A DNA stretch of 64,000 nucleotides from an uncultured Desulfobacter sp. (GCF_963677125.1 NZ_OY781882.1:3728501-3792500), one strand, 5' to 3'; shown: positions 51,633 to 61,350, numbered from the stretch's first letter. Notes: generated from the sequence alone by a model not told the origin. Numbers and translations are program-made.

Positions 51633-54333
51633 GTATTCTTCCGGGCATGAAGCCCTGTGTAAGGAATTTACACGCGAGTGCGTGGAGCTTGCCATGCTCA
51701 CCACCCCTGCCGTCCGCGTGGAAGGGGAGCTTGTGGGGGCGCTCCGTCGCGAGTTGGCGCCACACCTGTCCGCCGACATCGAGGGCGCCCTGTGGTTCTC
51801 CGGTTTGGTCGGGGCCTATGGCGTCAATGGCCTCGTGCTTCAGACAGATGTCCGTCGGGTGCTCGGCGAGTCCCTCACCCGCGATCCCCGTGCCGAGGCC
51901 GCATGGCAGATCATTTATGAATGTCATAAATCCATATCGCCCGCCCTCTTGTCTGAAGAGATCATCGCCTGGCATGGAATGAATGTGGCGTATCTCGAAC
52001 AGACCCTTGCCGCGCCGGCAGGTAACCGGCAACCTGAAGATACACGTCAAAGCGTGGAGGAACACAGACAAAAATTGGATGACGAACTTCACAAGGTGCT
52101 CGCCACATTAAAGGACAAAGGCCGTACTAAGGGGCTGGGCCAATGGGCGCGGCGGGCGGTACCGTCATTTCCAAAGGCCGCTTTGACATTGACACCGACC
52201 TGGGCGTTCAACCTGGCTTTGAGTTCCCGGGGCGAAAAAACCGTTCCCATCCCTGGGCAACCGCCTTTTGACCTGTTCGAACGCGGTTATTCAGGATTGT
52301 TCGATGGGGTACGTATGCGACAAGTGGCAGTTAGACGGTCCGGGGCGGAGTTGGCGTTGGGTCCGCTATCCGAAATCCCGGGTTTTTGCATCCAAGTACC
52401 GGACACAGAACCCTGCATGGTGAGAATCGAATGGTCCGATTCAAGCGGGAGCGGAGTTGAGACGCTTCAAATCGCCGGCAATCAGACCCGGCGCATTTCG
52501 GTGGGGTACGGACCGGTCAGAATTCATACCCTTGATGGGGCTGTGTACGATCCCGACAGTAACGCCCACCTGGACAGCACGCCTCCCGAAGATTTCTTTG
52601 GCGCGTGGCCTACCAAAGAGGGGACCTACTTCCGCATGTGGGCGCCGAACGCCGATCGAGTCATAGTGGCCACGTTTCCAGGAGAGTCCTACGAAGAGTT
52701 GCGCCCCCTCGGGGACGGCACGTGGCAGGGATTTACAGCAGATGCAAAAATCGGACAGGAATACAAGCTTTTACTCGCCACCGGCAAACACGAAGCTTGG
52801 CACGTTGATCCCTATGCACGAAAGCTCAATAACACCCCAAACGGCATCATCTGTGATCGTCGACCACGAGCCCAGGATGAATTCAGGCTTCCTCCGTATG
52901 ACCAGCTGGTACTCTATGAAATACACATCGGCTCGTTTAATAGAAGACCCTCAGACGCCATAGGCACATTCCACACGGCCGCCCAGCGCCTCTCCTACCT
53001 GGTTGATTTAGGCGTTAACGCAGTTTTGTTGATGCCTGTTCATACCCGCCCTACCGGCAACTCCTGGGGGTTCGATCCGTCCCACATCTTCGCTGTGACA
53101 GAGGATTTTGGTGGCCCTGAAGCGCTCAGGCAGTTTATTTTAAAGGCCCACGCCCACGGGATCGGCGTATTGCTCCAACTGTGTCTGTCCCACGCAGGCC
53201 CTGAAAACCTCTTGTGGAATTTTGATGCTCGACAAAATGGTGAGCAAGACAATGGATGCTATTTCTTTCCCTCTACAGCCCCCCGTTCCAAGGGGGCTTG
53301 GGGACCAAACTACAACATCAGCAGAGAAGAGGTCAGAAGATATTTACGCGACAATGTCATGATGTGGTTCGAGGAATACGGCATCGATGGCATCCACTGG
53401 GATACGGTCAATTTTAGTGTGACATTGAGCTATTACCCCGAATCCTCCCCACATGATGAAGAATCTTTTAAGCTCATCCGAGAAATCAATCAGGAGGTCC
53501 GAAGCAGATGGCCCGATGCATTGATCACTGGAGGGGCTCCTGATGGAATCGATTGGCCAACCGAGAACATGGCACTAACTGCGATGTGGTCATATTCCTT
53601 TGTCAATATCGTTCGCAATGTCCTTATACAACCAGAAGATCCGCAGCGAGACATCCAAGCCATACAAGGCGAGCTTATTCACGTCTCAAACAACCCTTTT
53701 GAAAGGGTGCTTTACCTCGAGTCCCACGACGACGCCAGAACCAGACTCCCGGAACAAATCGACAAGCGGCATGCAGACAGCTACTACGCGCGAAAACGAT
53801 CCCTGCTCGGAGCGACCCTGTTATTGACCGCTCCGGGAATTCCCATGCTGTTTCACGGCCAGGAGATGTTGGAAAGCCGCGCCTTCGATTCTGCAAAATG
53901 GCACTTCGATTGGAACCAGACCAACTCCGGTTACGTGCAAGCCTTCCGCGACCTCATCCACCTCCGAACGGACAGCGATGGGCCGACCGGTGGACTCTCG
54001 AGCAACCAATACGACACGCTACACGAAAACCACGATGCAAAGGTCCTTGCCTACAGCCGAAGCGATCAAATCGTGGTTGTACTCAACTTTGGAAACGTTT
54101 ACTACAAGTCCTATTGGTTGCCTTTTCCGATTCATGGCCATTGGCAGCTGGTCTTTAATGGTGACAACAAGAAGTACGATCCCCAATTTAAAAACCGGTA
54201 TTCCGATGTTGTCGAAACGAGCGCTTATAAAACATGGGAGATCGCAGGGGAAATCAGTTTGGCGCCATATTCCGGAGTTATTTATGTGTTCGATCAGGAT
54301 TCGTGGGCGAAAGATGATTCTATCTATAAATAA
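51625..54333 (+). CDS. SAV_2336-like / catalytically degenerate GlgB-like GH13 protein
   Basis: 902 residues. Residues 1-200 resemble SAV_2336 N-terminal domains (ADIEGALWFSGLVGAYGVNG, then a helical region ending GLGQWARRAVPSFPKAA). Residues about 320-410 look like a CBM48/E-set domain (TYFRMWAPNADRVIVATFPG). Residues 420-800 are a GH13 barrel of the GlgB/trehalohydrolase type (YEIHIGSFNRR, FDPSHIF). Against GH13 regions I-IV, Asp is Gln518, Arg is His591 and the acid/base Glu is Gly637; the nucleophile Asp593 and His701-Asp702 remain. It is thus probably inactive as a glycosidase and may bind a glucan or act as sensor/adaptor. No glycogen genes are near. Third subunit of the MoxR-vWA system. 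Confidence 0.78.
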   Translation: MPEYSSGHEALCKEFTRECVELAMLTTPAVRVEGELVGALRRELAPHLSADIEGALWFSGLVGAYGVNGLVLQTDVRRVLGESLTRDPRAEAAWQIIYECHKSISPALLSEEIIAWHGMNVAYLEQTLAAPAGNRQPEDTRQSVEEHRQKLDDELHKVLATLKDKGRTKGLGQWARRAVPSFPKAALTLTPTWAFNLALSSRGEKTVPIPGQPPFDLFERGYSGLFDGVRMRQVAVRRSGAELALGPLSEIPGFCIQVPDTEPCMVRIEWSDSSGSGVETLQIAGNQTRRISVGYGPVRIHTLDGAVYDPDSNAHLDSTPPEDFFGAWPTKEGTYFRMWAPNADRVIVATFPGESYEELRPLGDGTWQGFTADAKIGQEYKLLLATGKHEAWHVDPYARKLNNTPNGIICDRRPRAQDEFRLPPYDQLVLYEIHIGSFNRRPSDAIGTFHTAAQRLSYLVDLGVNAVLLMPVHTRPTGNSWGFDPSHIFAVTEDFGGPEALRQFILKAHAHGIGVLLQLCLSHAGPENLLWNFDARQNGEQDNGCYFFPSTAPRSKGAWGPNYNISREEVRRYLRDNVMMWFEEYGIDGIHWDTVNFSVTLSYYPESSPHDEESFKLIREINQEVRSRWPDALITGGAPDGIDWPTENMALTAMWSYSFVNIVRNVLIQPEDPQRDIQAIQGELIHVSNNPFERVLYLESHDDARTRLPEQIDKRHADSYYARKRSLLGATLLLTAPGIPMLFHGQEMLESRAFDSAKWHFDWNQTNSGYVQAFRDLIHLRTDSDGPTGGLSSNQYDTLHENHDAKVLAYSRSDQIVVVLNFGNVYYKSYWLPFPIHGHWQLVFNGDNKKYDPQFKNRYSDVVETSAYKTWEIAGEISLAPYSGVIYVFDQDSWAKDDSIYK

Positions 54334-54430
54334 TGAGGAACTTTTAAATTATGGAGAGTGAAGGTCAGAACCGTGAATATTGATAGATAGTGCCCGACCG
54401 AAAACCGTAAATTTTGCCGATTACGGCGTT

Positions 54431-54489
54431 GGCCTGAAATTTTAATCCTCGAAATACGCCTTGTATTCCGAAGGTTTTAATTTCAGGCC
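54431..54489. repeat. 59-base imperfect palindrome upstream of the SLATT gene
   Basis: GGCCTGAAATT (54431-54441) and AATTTCAGGCC (54479-54489) are exact inverted repeats; the inside continues imperfectly (AATCCTCGAAATAC with GTATTCCGAAGGTT) to a short GCCTT loop. It separates the GH13-like gene from the SLATT gene, so it may end the former's transcript partly or regulate the latter. Confidence 0.55.
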
Positions 54490-54574
54490 GCCTTGTACTC
54501 AACAAAATTTCCAGGTTTTCGTTCAGAGACTATATATTAAACCCGCTCTGTTTACCATTTTTTGTGAGGTCACC

Positions 54575-55576
54575 ATGTCAAATGCAAATAACGTAAAAGA
54601 TATTGATCAAAGTCATTCACACAACAATACCTGGGGTGAGTACCGCGTATGGGCGGCAACGGCCCGAAGGATTAAGACCACGTTACAAAGCTGCCGCAGA
54701 GTTGTTCTGTACCTCACACTCTTTAGTGCGGCGGTCGGCGCATTTGCCGAACAGTACCCGAAGATTGCCGGACAACTGAAGCCCTGGCTTGGGGGCCATA
54801 TAATTGCAGATTGGGTGCAGCCCGTGCTCGGATGTATAGCGGGATTAGCCATTGCGATTGCGGGAATTATCATGCAGCGACTTGCTTCCCGCCGAAACCA
54901 AGAAGAGCAAGTACGGGCACGCTCAACCGCTGAGGCCTTAAAGTCACATACTTATCTATACGTAACAGGCACGCCGCCTTATGATACGGATGATCCACAT
55001 ACGCGACTATACGACGAAACGGACCAACTTGTTCAACAGGTCGAGAAGGAAATCATTAGCGAAGTCTTGTCGGACGAGGAGAGAATGAAGCGCCGTCCGG
55101 AGTATCCAATGCCTGTCGAAACGTACATCAAACAGCGCGTTGAAGATCAAATCCAATGGTATCGACGCAGTACTACTGAACATGGAAAAAAGGTCAAACA
55201 AGCACAGTACTGGTCCATTGTGTTTGCGATCGCCGGCTTTGTCCTGAGCGGTCTTTCGGGTCTCTCCGGGATCAGTCCCCAGTGGGAGTGGCTTGGCCTC
55301 ATGCCGGGATGGATTCCTGTCATTGGCGCATTCAGTGCGGCGATTGCCTCGCACTTCTATGCAGAACGACACGAATATTTGCAGCTAAGTTACCGAGCGA
55401 CTGGTCGCCGATTGACACGCCTGCTTGAACGCTTTACAAATCGTGAAGATCCAACTGCGAGGCGAACATTTATTACTAATTGTGAAAACACCATCTCCAT
55501 AGAGAATCAGAGTTGGATGGCCGAGCTTCTCGAAGATAAAGATATGCCGTCGACCGATACCGATCCAAATGCTTGA
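54575..55576 (+). CDS. SLATT/DUF4231-like membrane protein, candidate pore effector
   Basis: 333 residues from MSNANNV, with GAGGT 5 bases upstream (the frame is open 38 codons earlier without similarity). Four hydrophobic helices in two pairs: about residues 42-58 (VVLYLTLFSAAVGAFAE), 80-101 (VLGCIAGLAIAIAGIIM), 216-236 (IVFAIAGFVLSGLSGLSG) and 243-263. A long charged helical region lies between the pairs. This is the layout of SLATT/DUF4231-type proteins, which are predicted pore-forming effectors of nucleotide-linked conflict systems. Last gene of the accessory block; the hairpin before it leaves open whether it is a module of the system or a neighbour. Confidence 0.68.
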   Translation: MSNANNVKDIDQSHSHNNTWGEYRVWAATARRIKTTLQSCRRVVLYLTLFSAAVGAFAEQYPKIAGQLKPWLGGHIIADWVQPVLGCIAGLAIAIAGIIMQRLASRRNQEEQVRARSTAEALKSHTYLYVTGTPPYDTDDPHTRLYDETDQLVQQVEKEIISEVLSDEERMKRRPEYPMPVETYIKQRVEDQIQWYRRSTTEHGKKVKQAQYWSIVFAIAGFVLSGLSGLSGISPQWEWLGLMPGWIPVIGAFSAAIASHFYAERHEYLQLSYRATGRRLTRLLERFTNREDPTARRTFITNCENTISIENQSWMAELLEDKDMPSTDTDPNA

Positions 55577-55765
55577 TCGATAGATATCGGATCAGACCTG
55601 ACGCCTTGTACACCGCACGGCCGGTAATCTGGAAAACGCTTTGATAACAGCTTAGAATCATTTATTTAATTAGGCAATGCCAGGTCAGACAGGGCCAACC
55701 GGGTATTAATGAGACCAACTCATCGGTGAGAACCGGTTTCTTTGTCAATGTCAAAAAAATTTAAC

Positions 55766-55823
55766 TTAACCACGGAAGAACACAGAAAGGGTTGCCCTAA
55801 TTTTCCGTGTCTTCCGTGGTTAA
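55766..55823 (-). terminator. hairpin after the aminotransferase gene
   Basis: TTAACCACGGAAG (55766-55778) pairs with CTTCCGTGGTTAA (55811-55823); the inner bases ACAC/GTGT and GAAA/TTTT extend it. The right arm lies 8 bases beyond the aminotransferase stop on the minus strand, and after the left arm minus-strand transcription meets the A/T run TTAAATTTTTTT. Also convergent to the SLATT gene. Third member of the CCACGGAAG family. Confidence 0.65.
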
Positions 55824-55831
55824 GAATCGCG

Positions 55832-57013
55832 TTATTTGAGCTTTTGAGCCTTTTCCATGGCCCGTTTAAAACCGGCTATGGAATTTGTAATGGACTGTTC
55901 AGGCACCGCATAGGAAAGCCGGAAATGGCCGGGTCCACCGAATCCGGAACCGGGCACAACCAAAATATTCTCCTCTTTAAGCAATCCTGCAAATTCCACA
56001 TCATTCTCAATGGGGGTTTTGGGAAACAGGTAGAATGCACCTTCGGGCACGTTAAACTCATACCCTGCTGCAGCAAGCCCGTCACAGATCATGTCCCGGC
56101 GTTTGCGATAGATATCAATATCCACACACACGCCTTGAAGCTTTCCTACCACCTGCTGGAACAGGGCCGGGGCGTTCACAAACATCATAGTGTTGGCCAC
56201 ACCGGCAGCCGCCGCAATCAGCTGCGCATCTTCAGCAGCAGGATGAACCGCAAGATACCCAACACGTTCCCCTGCCAGGGAGAGCTCTTTAGAATAGGAG
56301 GTCAACACAATGGTATGGTCATATACACCGAACATCCAGGGAACCTCCACATCATAGGCGATCTTGCGATAGGGTTCGTCCGAAATCAGATAGATGCGTT
56401 TACCAAACTCCCGGCTTTTCTTTTCCAGGAGCTGGCCCAGTTCATCCAGTTCCTGTTTGGTATACACTACACCCGTGGGGTTGTTGGGGGAGTTGATGAG
56501 CACAACACGGGTCTCTTTATTTATGGCGGATTCAATAGCCCCAAGATCCAGATGAAAATCAGACTGGGTAGAGACGGTCTTAAGAACGGCCCCGGCAATA
56601 AAGGCATACTGGTTGTACCCCACAAAATAGGGGGCCGGCACCAAAATCTCTTCTCCGGGATTGACCAACGCTTTTAAGGTATCATTCAGCGCACCGGCCG
56701 CCCCGACACTCATAATCACCAGATCCGCAGTCATCCCAACGCCACACTGGGCATTGAGATAATCGGCTACGGCCTGGCGCACCCAGGGATATCCTGCATT
56801 GGGCATATATCCGTGGGAGGTTGCGGCATCGTTGATTATATTCAGAACCGTTTCCTTGACCACCGGCGGCGGCGGCACATCGGGATTTCCCAAAGAAAAA
56901 TCAAACACATTATCAGCCCCGAACTTTTCTCTCATTCGGATGCCTTCCTCAAACATTTTTCGAATCATAGAAGCGGATTCTACGATCCCGACCATCTTGT
57001 CTGCAATTGGCAT
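55832..57013 (-). CDS. PLP-dependent aminotransferase, class I/II
   Basis: 393 residues. Fold I aminotransferase: VFDFSLGNPDVPPPPVV, SVGAAGALNDTLKALVNPGEEI, NSPNNPTGVVYT, and the PLP lysine in LTSYSKELSLAGERVGY (about residue 231); the C-terminal Arg lies in GGPGHFRLSYA. AAGGGG lies 8 bases before ATG. It could be an aspartate or aromatic aminotransferase; with iorAB in the genome, making aryl pyruvates is a plausible job, but there is no linked gene here. Confidence 0.88.
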   Translation of the reverse strand: MPIADKMVGIVESASMIRKMFEEGIRMREKFGADNVFDFSLGNPDVPPPPVVKETVLNIINDAATSHGYMPNAGYPWVRQAVADYLNAQCGVGMTADLVIMSVGAAGALNDTLKALVNPGEEILVPAPYFVGYNQYAFIAGAVLKTVSTQSDFHLDLGAIESAINKETRVVLINSPNNPTGVVYTKQELDELGQLLEKKSREFGKRIYLISDEPYRKIAYDVEVPWMFGVYDHTIVLTSYSKELSLAGERVGYLAVHPAAEDAQLIAAAAGVANTMMFVNAPALFQQVVGKLQGVCVDIDIYRKRRDMICDGLAAAGYEFNVPEGAFYLFPKTPIENDVEFAGLLKEENILVVPGSGFGGPGHFRLSYAVPEQSITNSIAGFKRAMEKAQKLK

Positions 57014-57443
57014 GGCATTACCCCTTTGTCAGTTAAGTATAATAATATATTTGGAAGACACCATAACGTAAAACGCATCAAACCAAAACGTTTAATTTAT
57101 CCACACACACGGCACTTGCCATGTAAATTCTAAGGGCAGACACAATATTATGATGGTCGAATAATTTTCTTAAAAGGGTGCAATTATACCCAAACACATC
57201 TAAAATAAAGCAGCGAGGTCACAAAAAACCTTCATTTAAAAAAAATGGACTGACATGGAAAGTTTGGGGATTTGTTCGACGAAAAACAGGACAATTCATT
57301 TGATTCCAATATAATTCAACTGAACCTATTGTAATTATAACATGTTTCAGGGTAATATCTTCCTAAAATCATCATTTTAGTGTTCGCTCGGAAGTGCTGA
57401 CAATTATTTTTTATTCCCAATTGCCGACGCAAAAGAGGGCATG
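57014..57443. other. divergent intergenic region, aminotransferase versus diguanylate cyclase
   Basis: 430 AT-rich bases with no gene. AAAACG repeats (57069-57090) are visible, but I see no convincing promoter or hairpin. Confidence 0.4.
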
Positions 57444-60400
57444 ATGCAAACACTTTCAAAAAGGGCAAAAAGAAAAAGATCCTATTATAAGGCCATTATT
57501 TCAATATTATTTGGCGTATTAGGTTTTGTTCTTAATTTTCATACGATCATTTTTCCTTTTGGTTCTTACACGGTTGCAGTTTTATTCGGACTTTTATTCC
57601 CCCTGCTGATAACCCTGAGTTGGGGATGGAAATATGGTCTGCTATCCGCTCTTGCCGGTGGATGCCAAAGCATGTGGTGGATTTGGGGACCTGCAAGTGG
57701 ATACGCAGTTGTCCCTGCTGTTCTGCCGTTTACGCTTTGGATTGTGTGGCACGGCTGGATAGCAGAACAACGAAATAACGTTCAACAGACGAAATGGTGG
57801 ATGAATCCATATGTTGCTGAAATAATTTTCCGCATATTCGCCACACTGAACTTGTTCACTCTGACACGGTGGATTGTATCATTAAACCCGCCATCTTGGT
57901 CATGGGCGTCAAGTGCCCCGAATAACATCCCTTGGACAGTCTCAACGTTTATAGCAATTAAACAAGGGGCCGTGGCGCTAACACTTCTGCTTCTAACGGA
58001 TGTTCTTCTTCATATGGGCTTCATTAGGCGGGTATTTCTTCTTGAACGTTTAATCAACAGTAAAAAAACGAATTATATCATTAGTTTTTTTATATTATTG
58101 GGGTGCGCTTGGTGGATTGTTGAAAGCTTGGTTAACGCCGTTGCCTTCAGCGATGGGCGAACTTTTATAGATTTTTTCGCCGTCAATATTCCACCGTACA
58201 GTATGTTCAACAAATTCTCTGTGTTCATTTTATGCATGGTATCCGGATTATATGTTTCCAGTATATGCAGGAAACAAAAACGAGGCGAAGAAGCGCTCCG
58301 TGCAAGTGAGGAGTCCCTGCGGGGCCTAGTCAGCGCATTGCCCATAGGAGTTGGAACGCTCAAGGATCGGGTGCTCACGTCGGCCAATGAGAGGATGTGG
58401 GAGATTACGGGGTATCCCCCGGATGAAATCATCGGCCACGAAACCTGCAAGCTGTATGCAGACAAAGATGAATTCAAACGTGTCGGCAAGGAAATTTATA
58501 GTAAAATAGCCAGGGTTGGGTGTTGTTTCGTGAATACTTGCTGGCGGCGTAAGGATGGATTGGAACTGAACGTTCTGATCGGTGCGGCAGTTGCACACAA
58601 AGGTGCGGAGTCCACGGACATCGTGTTGTCGGTCATGGATATTACTGAGCAACACGAAAAAGAAGCTTGGTACCGGCTTCTGTTCGAGGAAGCGCATGAT
58701 GGCCTTCTCCTCATGGACGAGCATCACTTCGTAGACTGTAACGCCAGTGCGCTCAGGGCATTCGGTGTGGCGCGTGAGCGGATTATCGGTGCTTCACCGT
58801 TTGATTTTTCACCTGAAAAGCAACCCGATGGCACTGAATCCGAACAGGCAGGCATGGAACGCATCAACGCCGCGCTTGCCGGGGAGCCCCAGGTTTTCGA
58901 ATGGCGTCATCTGCGTGGGGATGGTGTACCAATTGACGCTGAAATCAGCCTGAATTGCATCCAGCGGGGAGGCAAGCAGTACCTTCTGGCCACGAATCGG
59001 GATATCACGGAACGCAATCAGATGCTAAAGGCCCTCCATGAAAGTGAAGAGTACCTGACGAGCATCTTCCGTACCGTGCGGACCGGAATCGGTGTCGTGG
59101 CCGATCGGTCGTTGGAAACCGTCAATGACCGATTCTGCGAAATCTTCGGGTACGCCCGAAAAGAGCTTGTGGGGGATCTGACCAGAAAACTTTATGTTTC
59201 TGAAGAAGAGTTCCAACGCTGTGGGAAAGCGATATACGGCCAGCTGGAACAAAAGGGAATCAGCACTGTTGAGGCGCACATGGTCCGCAAGGACGGCAGG
59301 GAGGTACACGTTCGGATTGATTCAACCCGGCTTGCCAGTGCGGTAAACGGTAATACTGTCATTTCGAGTATTCTCGACATCACGGCCCTGAAACATGCCG
59401 AGGATCAACTTCGGGCCAGTGAAGAACGCTTCAAGGCTTTGCACAATGCCTCGTTTGGCGGCATCTCCATTCATGACAAAGGCGTGATCCTGGACTGTAA
59501 TCAGGGGCTTGCAGACATCACTGGCTACAGACTTGACGAACTCATTGGTATGGACGGATTGCGGCTCATTGCCGACCAGTCTCGGGAACTGGTCATGGGC
59601 AACATCAAGTCCAGATATGAGGAACCGTATGAAGCCATGGGCGTGCGCAAAAACGGTGAAGAGTATCCGCTTCGACTGGAAGGCAAGATGATACCATACC
59701 AGGGCAAGACCATGCGCGTGGTGGAATTTCGAGACATTACCGAGAGCAAACGAACCCTGAAGGCCCTACAGGAAAACGAACAATTCCTGGCAAGCATTTT
59801 CCGCAGCACGCCAACCGGGATAGGGGTCTGCAAAAATCGGGTAGTCATGACGGTTAATGACCGGTTTTGTAAAATTTTCGGGTACCCCCGCGAGGAGATT
59901 GTCGGCCAGGATGTGCGGATGCTCTATGCTTCCGAAGAAGAATACCAGCGTTGCGGCCAGGAAATCTACGAAGATCTGGAAAAATATGGGTACGGTTCGA
60001 TAGAGGCGCTTGGTAGACACAACAACGGTAAAGAGATCCATGTGCTCCTCAATATGGCCCCGCTCCCGGCGGATGAGGAAGAGCGGGTCATTTCCTTAAA
60101 CATCATGGATATTACCGAGTGGAAAAAGAACGAGGAGGCGCTGAGACGGTACAAGGACGAGTTGGAGGAAATGGTCAAGGAGCGCACCGAGGAATTGATG
60201 GACTCAAACGCCGAACTTCAAAGACTGATTGAAGCATCCGATGATCGCTCGGAACAGACCGCCATATTGAATGAAATGGGTGAATTGTTGCAGGCTTGTG
60301 AAACCGAGGAGGAAACATATCGTGTCGCCGTGGGTGTCTGCGCAAAGCTGTTTCCAAAAGACTCCGGATGCCTGGGCATCCTCGACGAGGACAACTGGAG

Positions 60401-61259
60401 CATTAACGTTGTCGGCTCCTGGGGAGACGGACACAGCTGCAATGAAGAATTCGCCCACAACGACTGCTGGGCAATTCGACGGGGGAAGGCCCATATGGTT
60501 CTGGAGCCTGATACCGATCCTTTGTGCATACATGTACGCAAAAAACCGGCGTGTGGAACCATCTGCGTACCAATGAACGCCCAGGGGAAGGTCCTGGGCA
60601 TGGCACACATGCTTTTTGACAGTGCCATAAAGGAATATAAGGAACCGGAACGACGCCGGATTTTACAGGAAAAACGTTTACTTCTTGGCGGTTTGGTGGA
60701 GCGCTACGCCCCAAGTCTCGTTAACCTGCGCCTCCGGGAAAGCCTTCGAGAGCAGTCCATCCGTGACCGGTTAACCGGCCTTTTCAACCGCAGACACATG
60801 GAGGAAGCGCTGAATTGTGAATTGGCACGTGCAAGAAGACGAGGTGCGTCACTGGTCGTAATCATGATTGATGTCGACCACTTCAAGCGATTTAATGACA
60901 CATATGGCCACGAAACCGGGGACGAGGTTCTGCGCAAACTGGGCGGGTTTCTTACTTCAACGGTGCGAATGGAGGATATCCCGTGCAGATATGGAGGAGA
61001 AGAACTCATGCTCATTTTGCCTGAATGCACCATGAAAGACGGGCTTAACAGAGCAGAGGAAGTTCGGAGGGGAATCGAAAAGGATGTCATGGTCGTGCAT
61101 AATAAAGAACGCTTGCAAGTAACGGCGTCTCTTGGCGTTGCCTCTTTCCCTCTGGATGGTGAAAATATGGAAAGCCTCATTGCTGCTGCAGACAAAGCCC
61201 TCTACCGCGCCAAGGAGGCAGGTAGAAACAAAGTGGTTGCGTATAAAAACCAGTCATGA
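57444..61259 (+). CDS. membrane sensor diguanylate cyclase (5 PAS, GAF, GGDEF)
   Basis: 1271 residues from the second ATG, which is better spaced from AGAGGGC than the first at 57441. Residues 1-275 hold about seven hydrophobic helices, a MASE-like input domain. Five PAS repeats follow to about residue 900 (each ending in an xxDITE-like box: VMDITEQ, NRDITER, ILDITAL, FRDITES, IMDITEW), a coiled coil, a GAF domain with conserved Cys/His (NDCWAIRRGKAHMV) and a GGDEF domain. Its active site GGEEL (about 1184-1188) is a functional variant, and RMED nine residues before it is the inhibitory I-site RxxD. It should make c-di-GMP with feedback inhibition. Input signal unknown. Confidence 0.88.
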   Translation: MQTLSKRAKRKRSYYKAIISILFGVLGFVLNFHTIIFPFGSYTVAVLFGLLFPLLITLSWGWKYGLLSALAGGCQSMWWIWGPASGYAVVPAVLPFTLWIVWHGWIAEQRNNVQQTKWWMNPYVAEIIFRIFATLNLFTLTRWIVSLNPPSWSWASSAPNNIPWTVSTFIAIKQGAVALTLLLLTDVLLHMGFIRRVFLLERLINSKKTNYIISFFILLGCAWWIVESLVNAVAFSDGRTFIDFFAVNIPPYSMFNKFSVFILCMVSGLYVSSICRKQKRGEEALRASEESLRGLVSALPIGVGTLKDRVLTSANERMWEITGYPPDEIIGHETCKLYADKDEFKRVGKEIYSKIARVGCCFVNTCWRRKDGLELNVLIGAAVAHKGAESTDIVLSVMDITEQHEKEAWYRLLFEEAHDGLLLMDEHHFVDCNASALRAFGVARERIIGASPFDFSPEKQPDGTESEQAGMERINAALAGEPQVFEWRHLRGDGVPIDAEISLNCIQRGGKQYLLATNRDITERNQMLKALHESEEYLTSIFRTVRTGIGVVADRSLETVNDRFCEIFGYARKELVGDLTRKLYVSEEEFQRCGKAIYGQLEQKGISTVEAHMVRKDGREVHVRIDSTRLASAVNGNTVISSILDITALKHAEDQLRASEERFKALHNASFGGISIHDKGVILDCNQGLADITGYRLDELIGMDGLRLIADQSRELVMGNIKSRYEEPYEAMGVRKNGEEYPLRLEGKMIPYQGKTMRVVEFRDITESKRTLKALQENEQFLASIFRSTPTGIGVCKNRVVMTVNDRFCKIFGYPREEIVGQDVRMLYASEEEYQRCGQEIYEDLEKYGYGSIEALGRHNNGKEIHVLLNMAPLPADEEERVISLNIMDITEWKKNEEALRRYKDELEEMVKERTEELMDSNAELQRLIEASDDRSEQTAILNEMGELLQACETEEETYRVAVGVCAKLFPKDSGCLGILDEDNWSINVVGSWGDGHSCNEEFAHNDCWAIRRGKAHMVLEPDTDPLCIHVRKKPACGTICVPMNAQGKVLGMAHMLFDSAIKEYKEPERRRILQEKRLLLGGLVERYAPSLVNLRLRESLREQSIRDRLTGLFNRRHMEEALNCELARARRRGASLVVIMIDVDHFKRFNDTYGHETGDEVLRKLGGFLTSTVRMEDIPCRYGGEELMLILPECTMKDGLNRAEEVRRGIEKDVMVVHNKERLQVTASLGVASFPLDGENMESLIAAADKALYRAKEAGRNKVVAYKNQS

Positions 61260-61350
61260 ACCAGCATAGATGCCTGCATTAGGAGGATTACCGGATCACA
61301 ATTAAAAAAGTGCAAAAAAGCGGGGACCTGATAATCCGATGGAGAAAAAA

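Noticed and set aside
51625..54333. Working glycogen-branching or alpha-amylase enzyme
   Set aside because: Three key catalytic residues are replaced and no glycogen genes are near.
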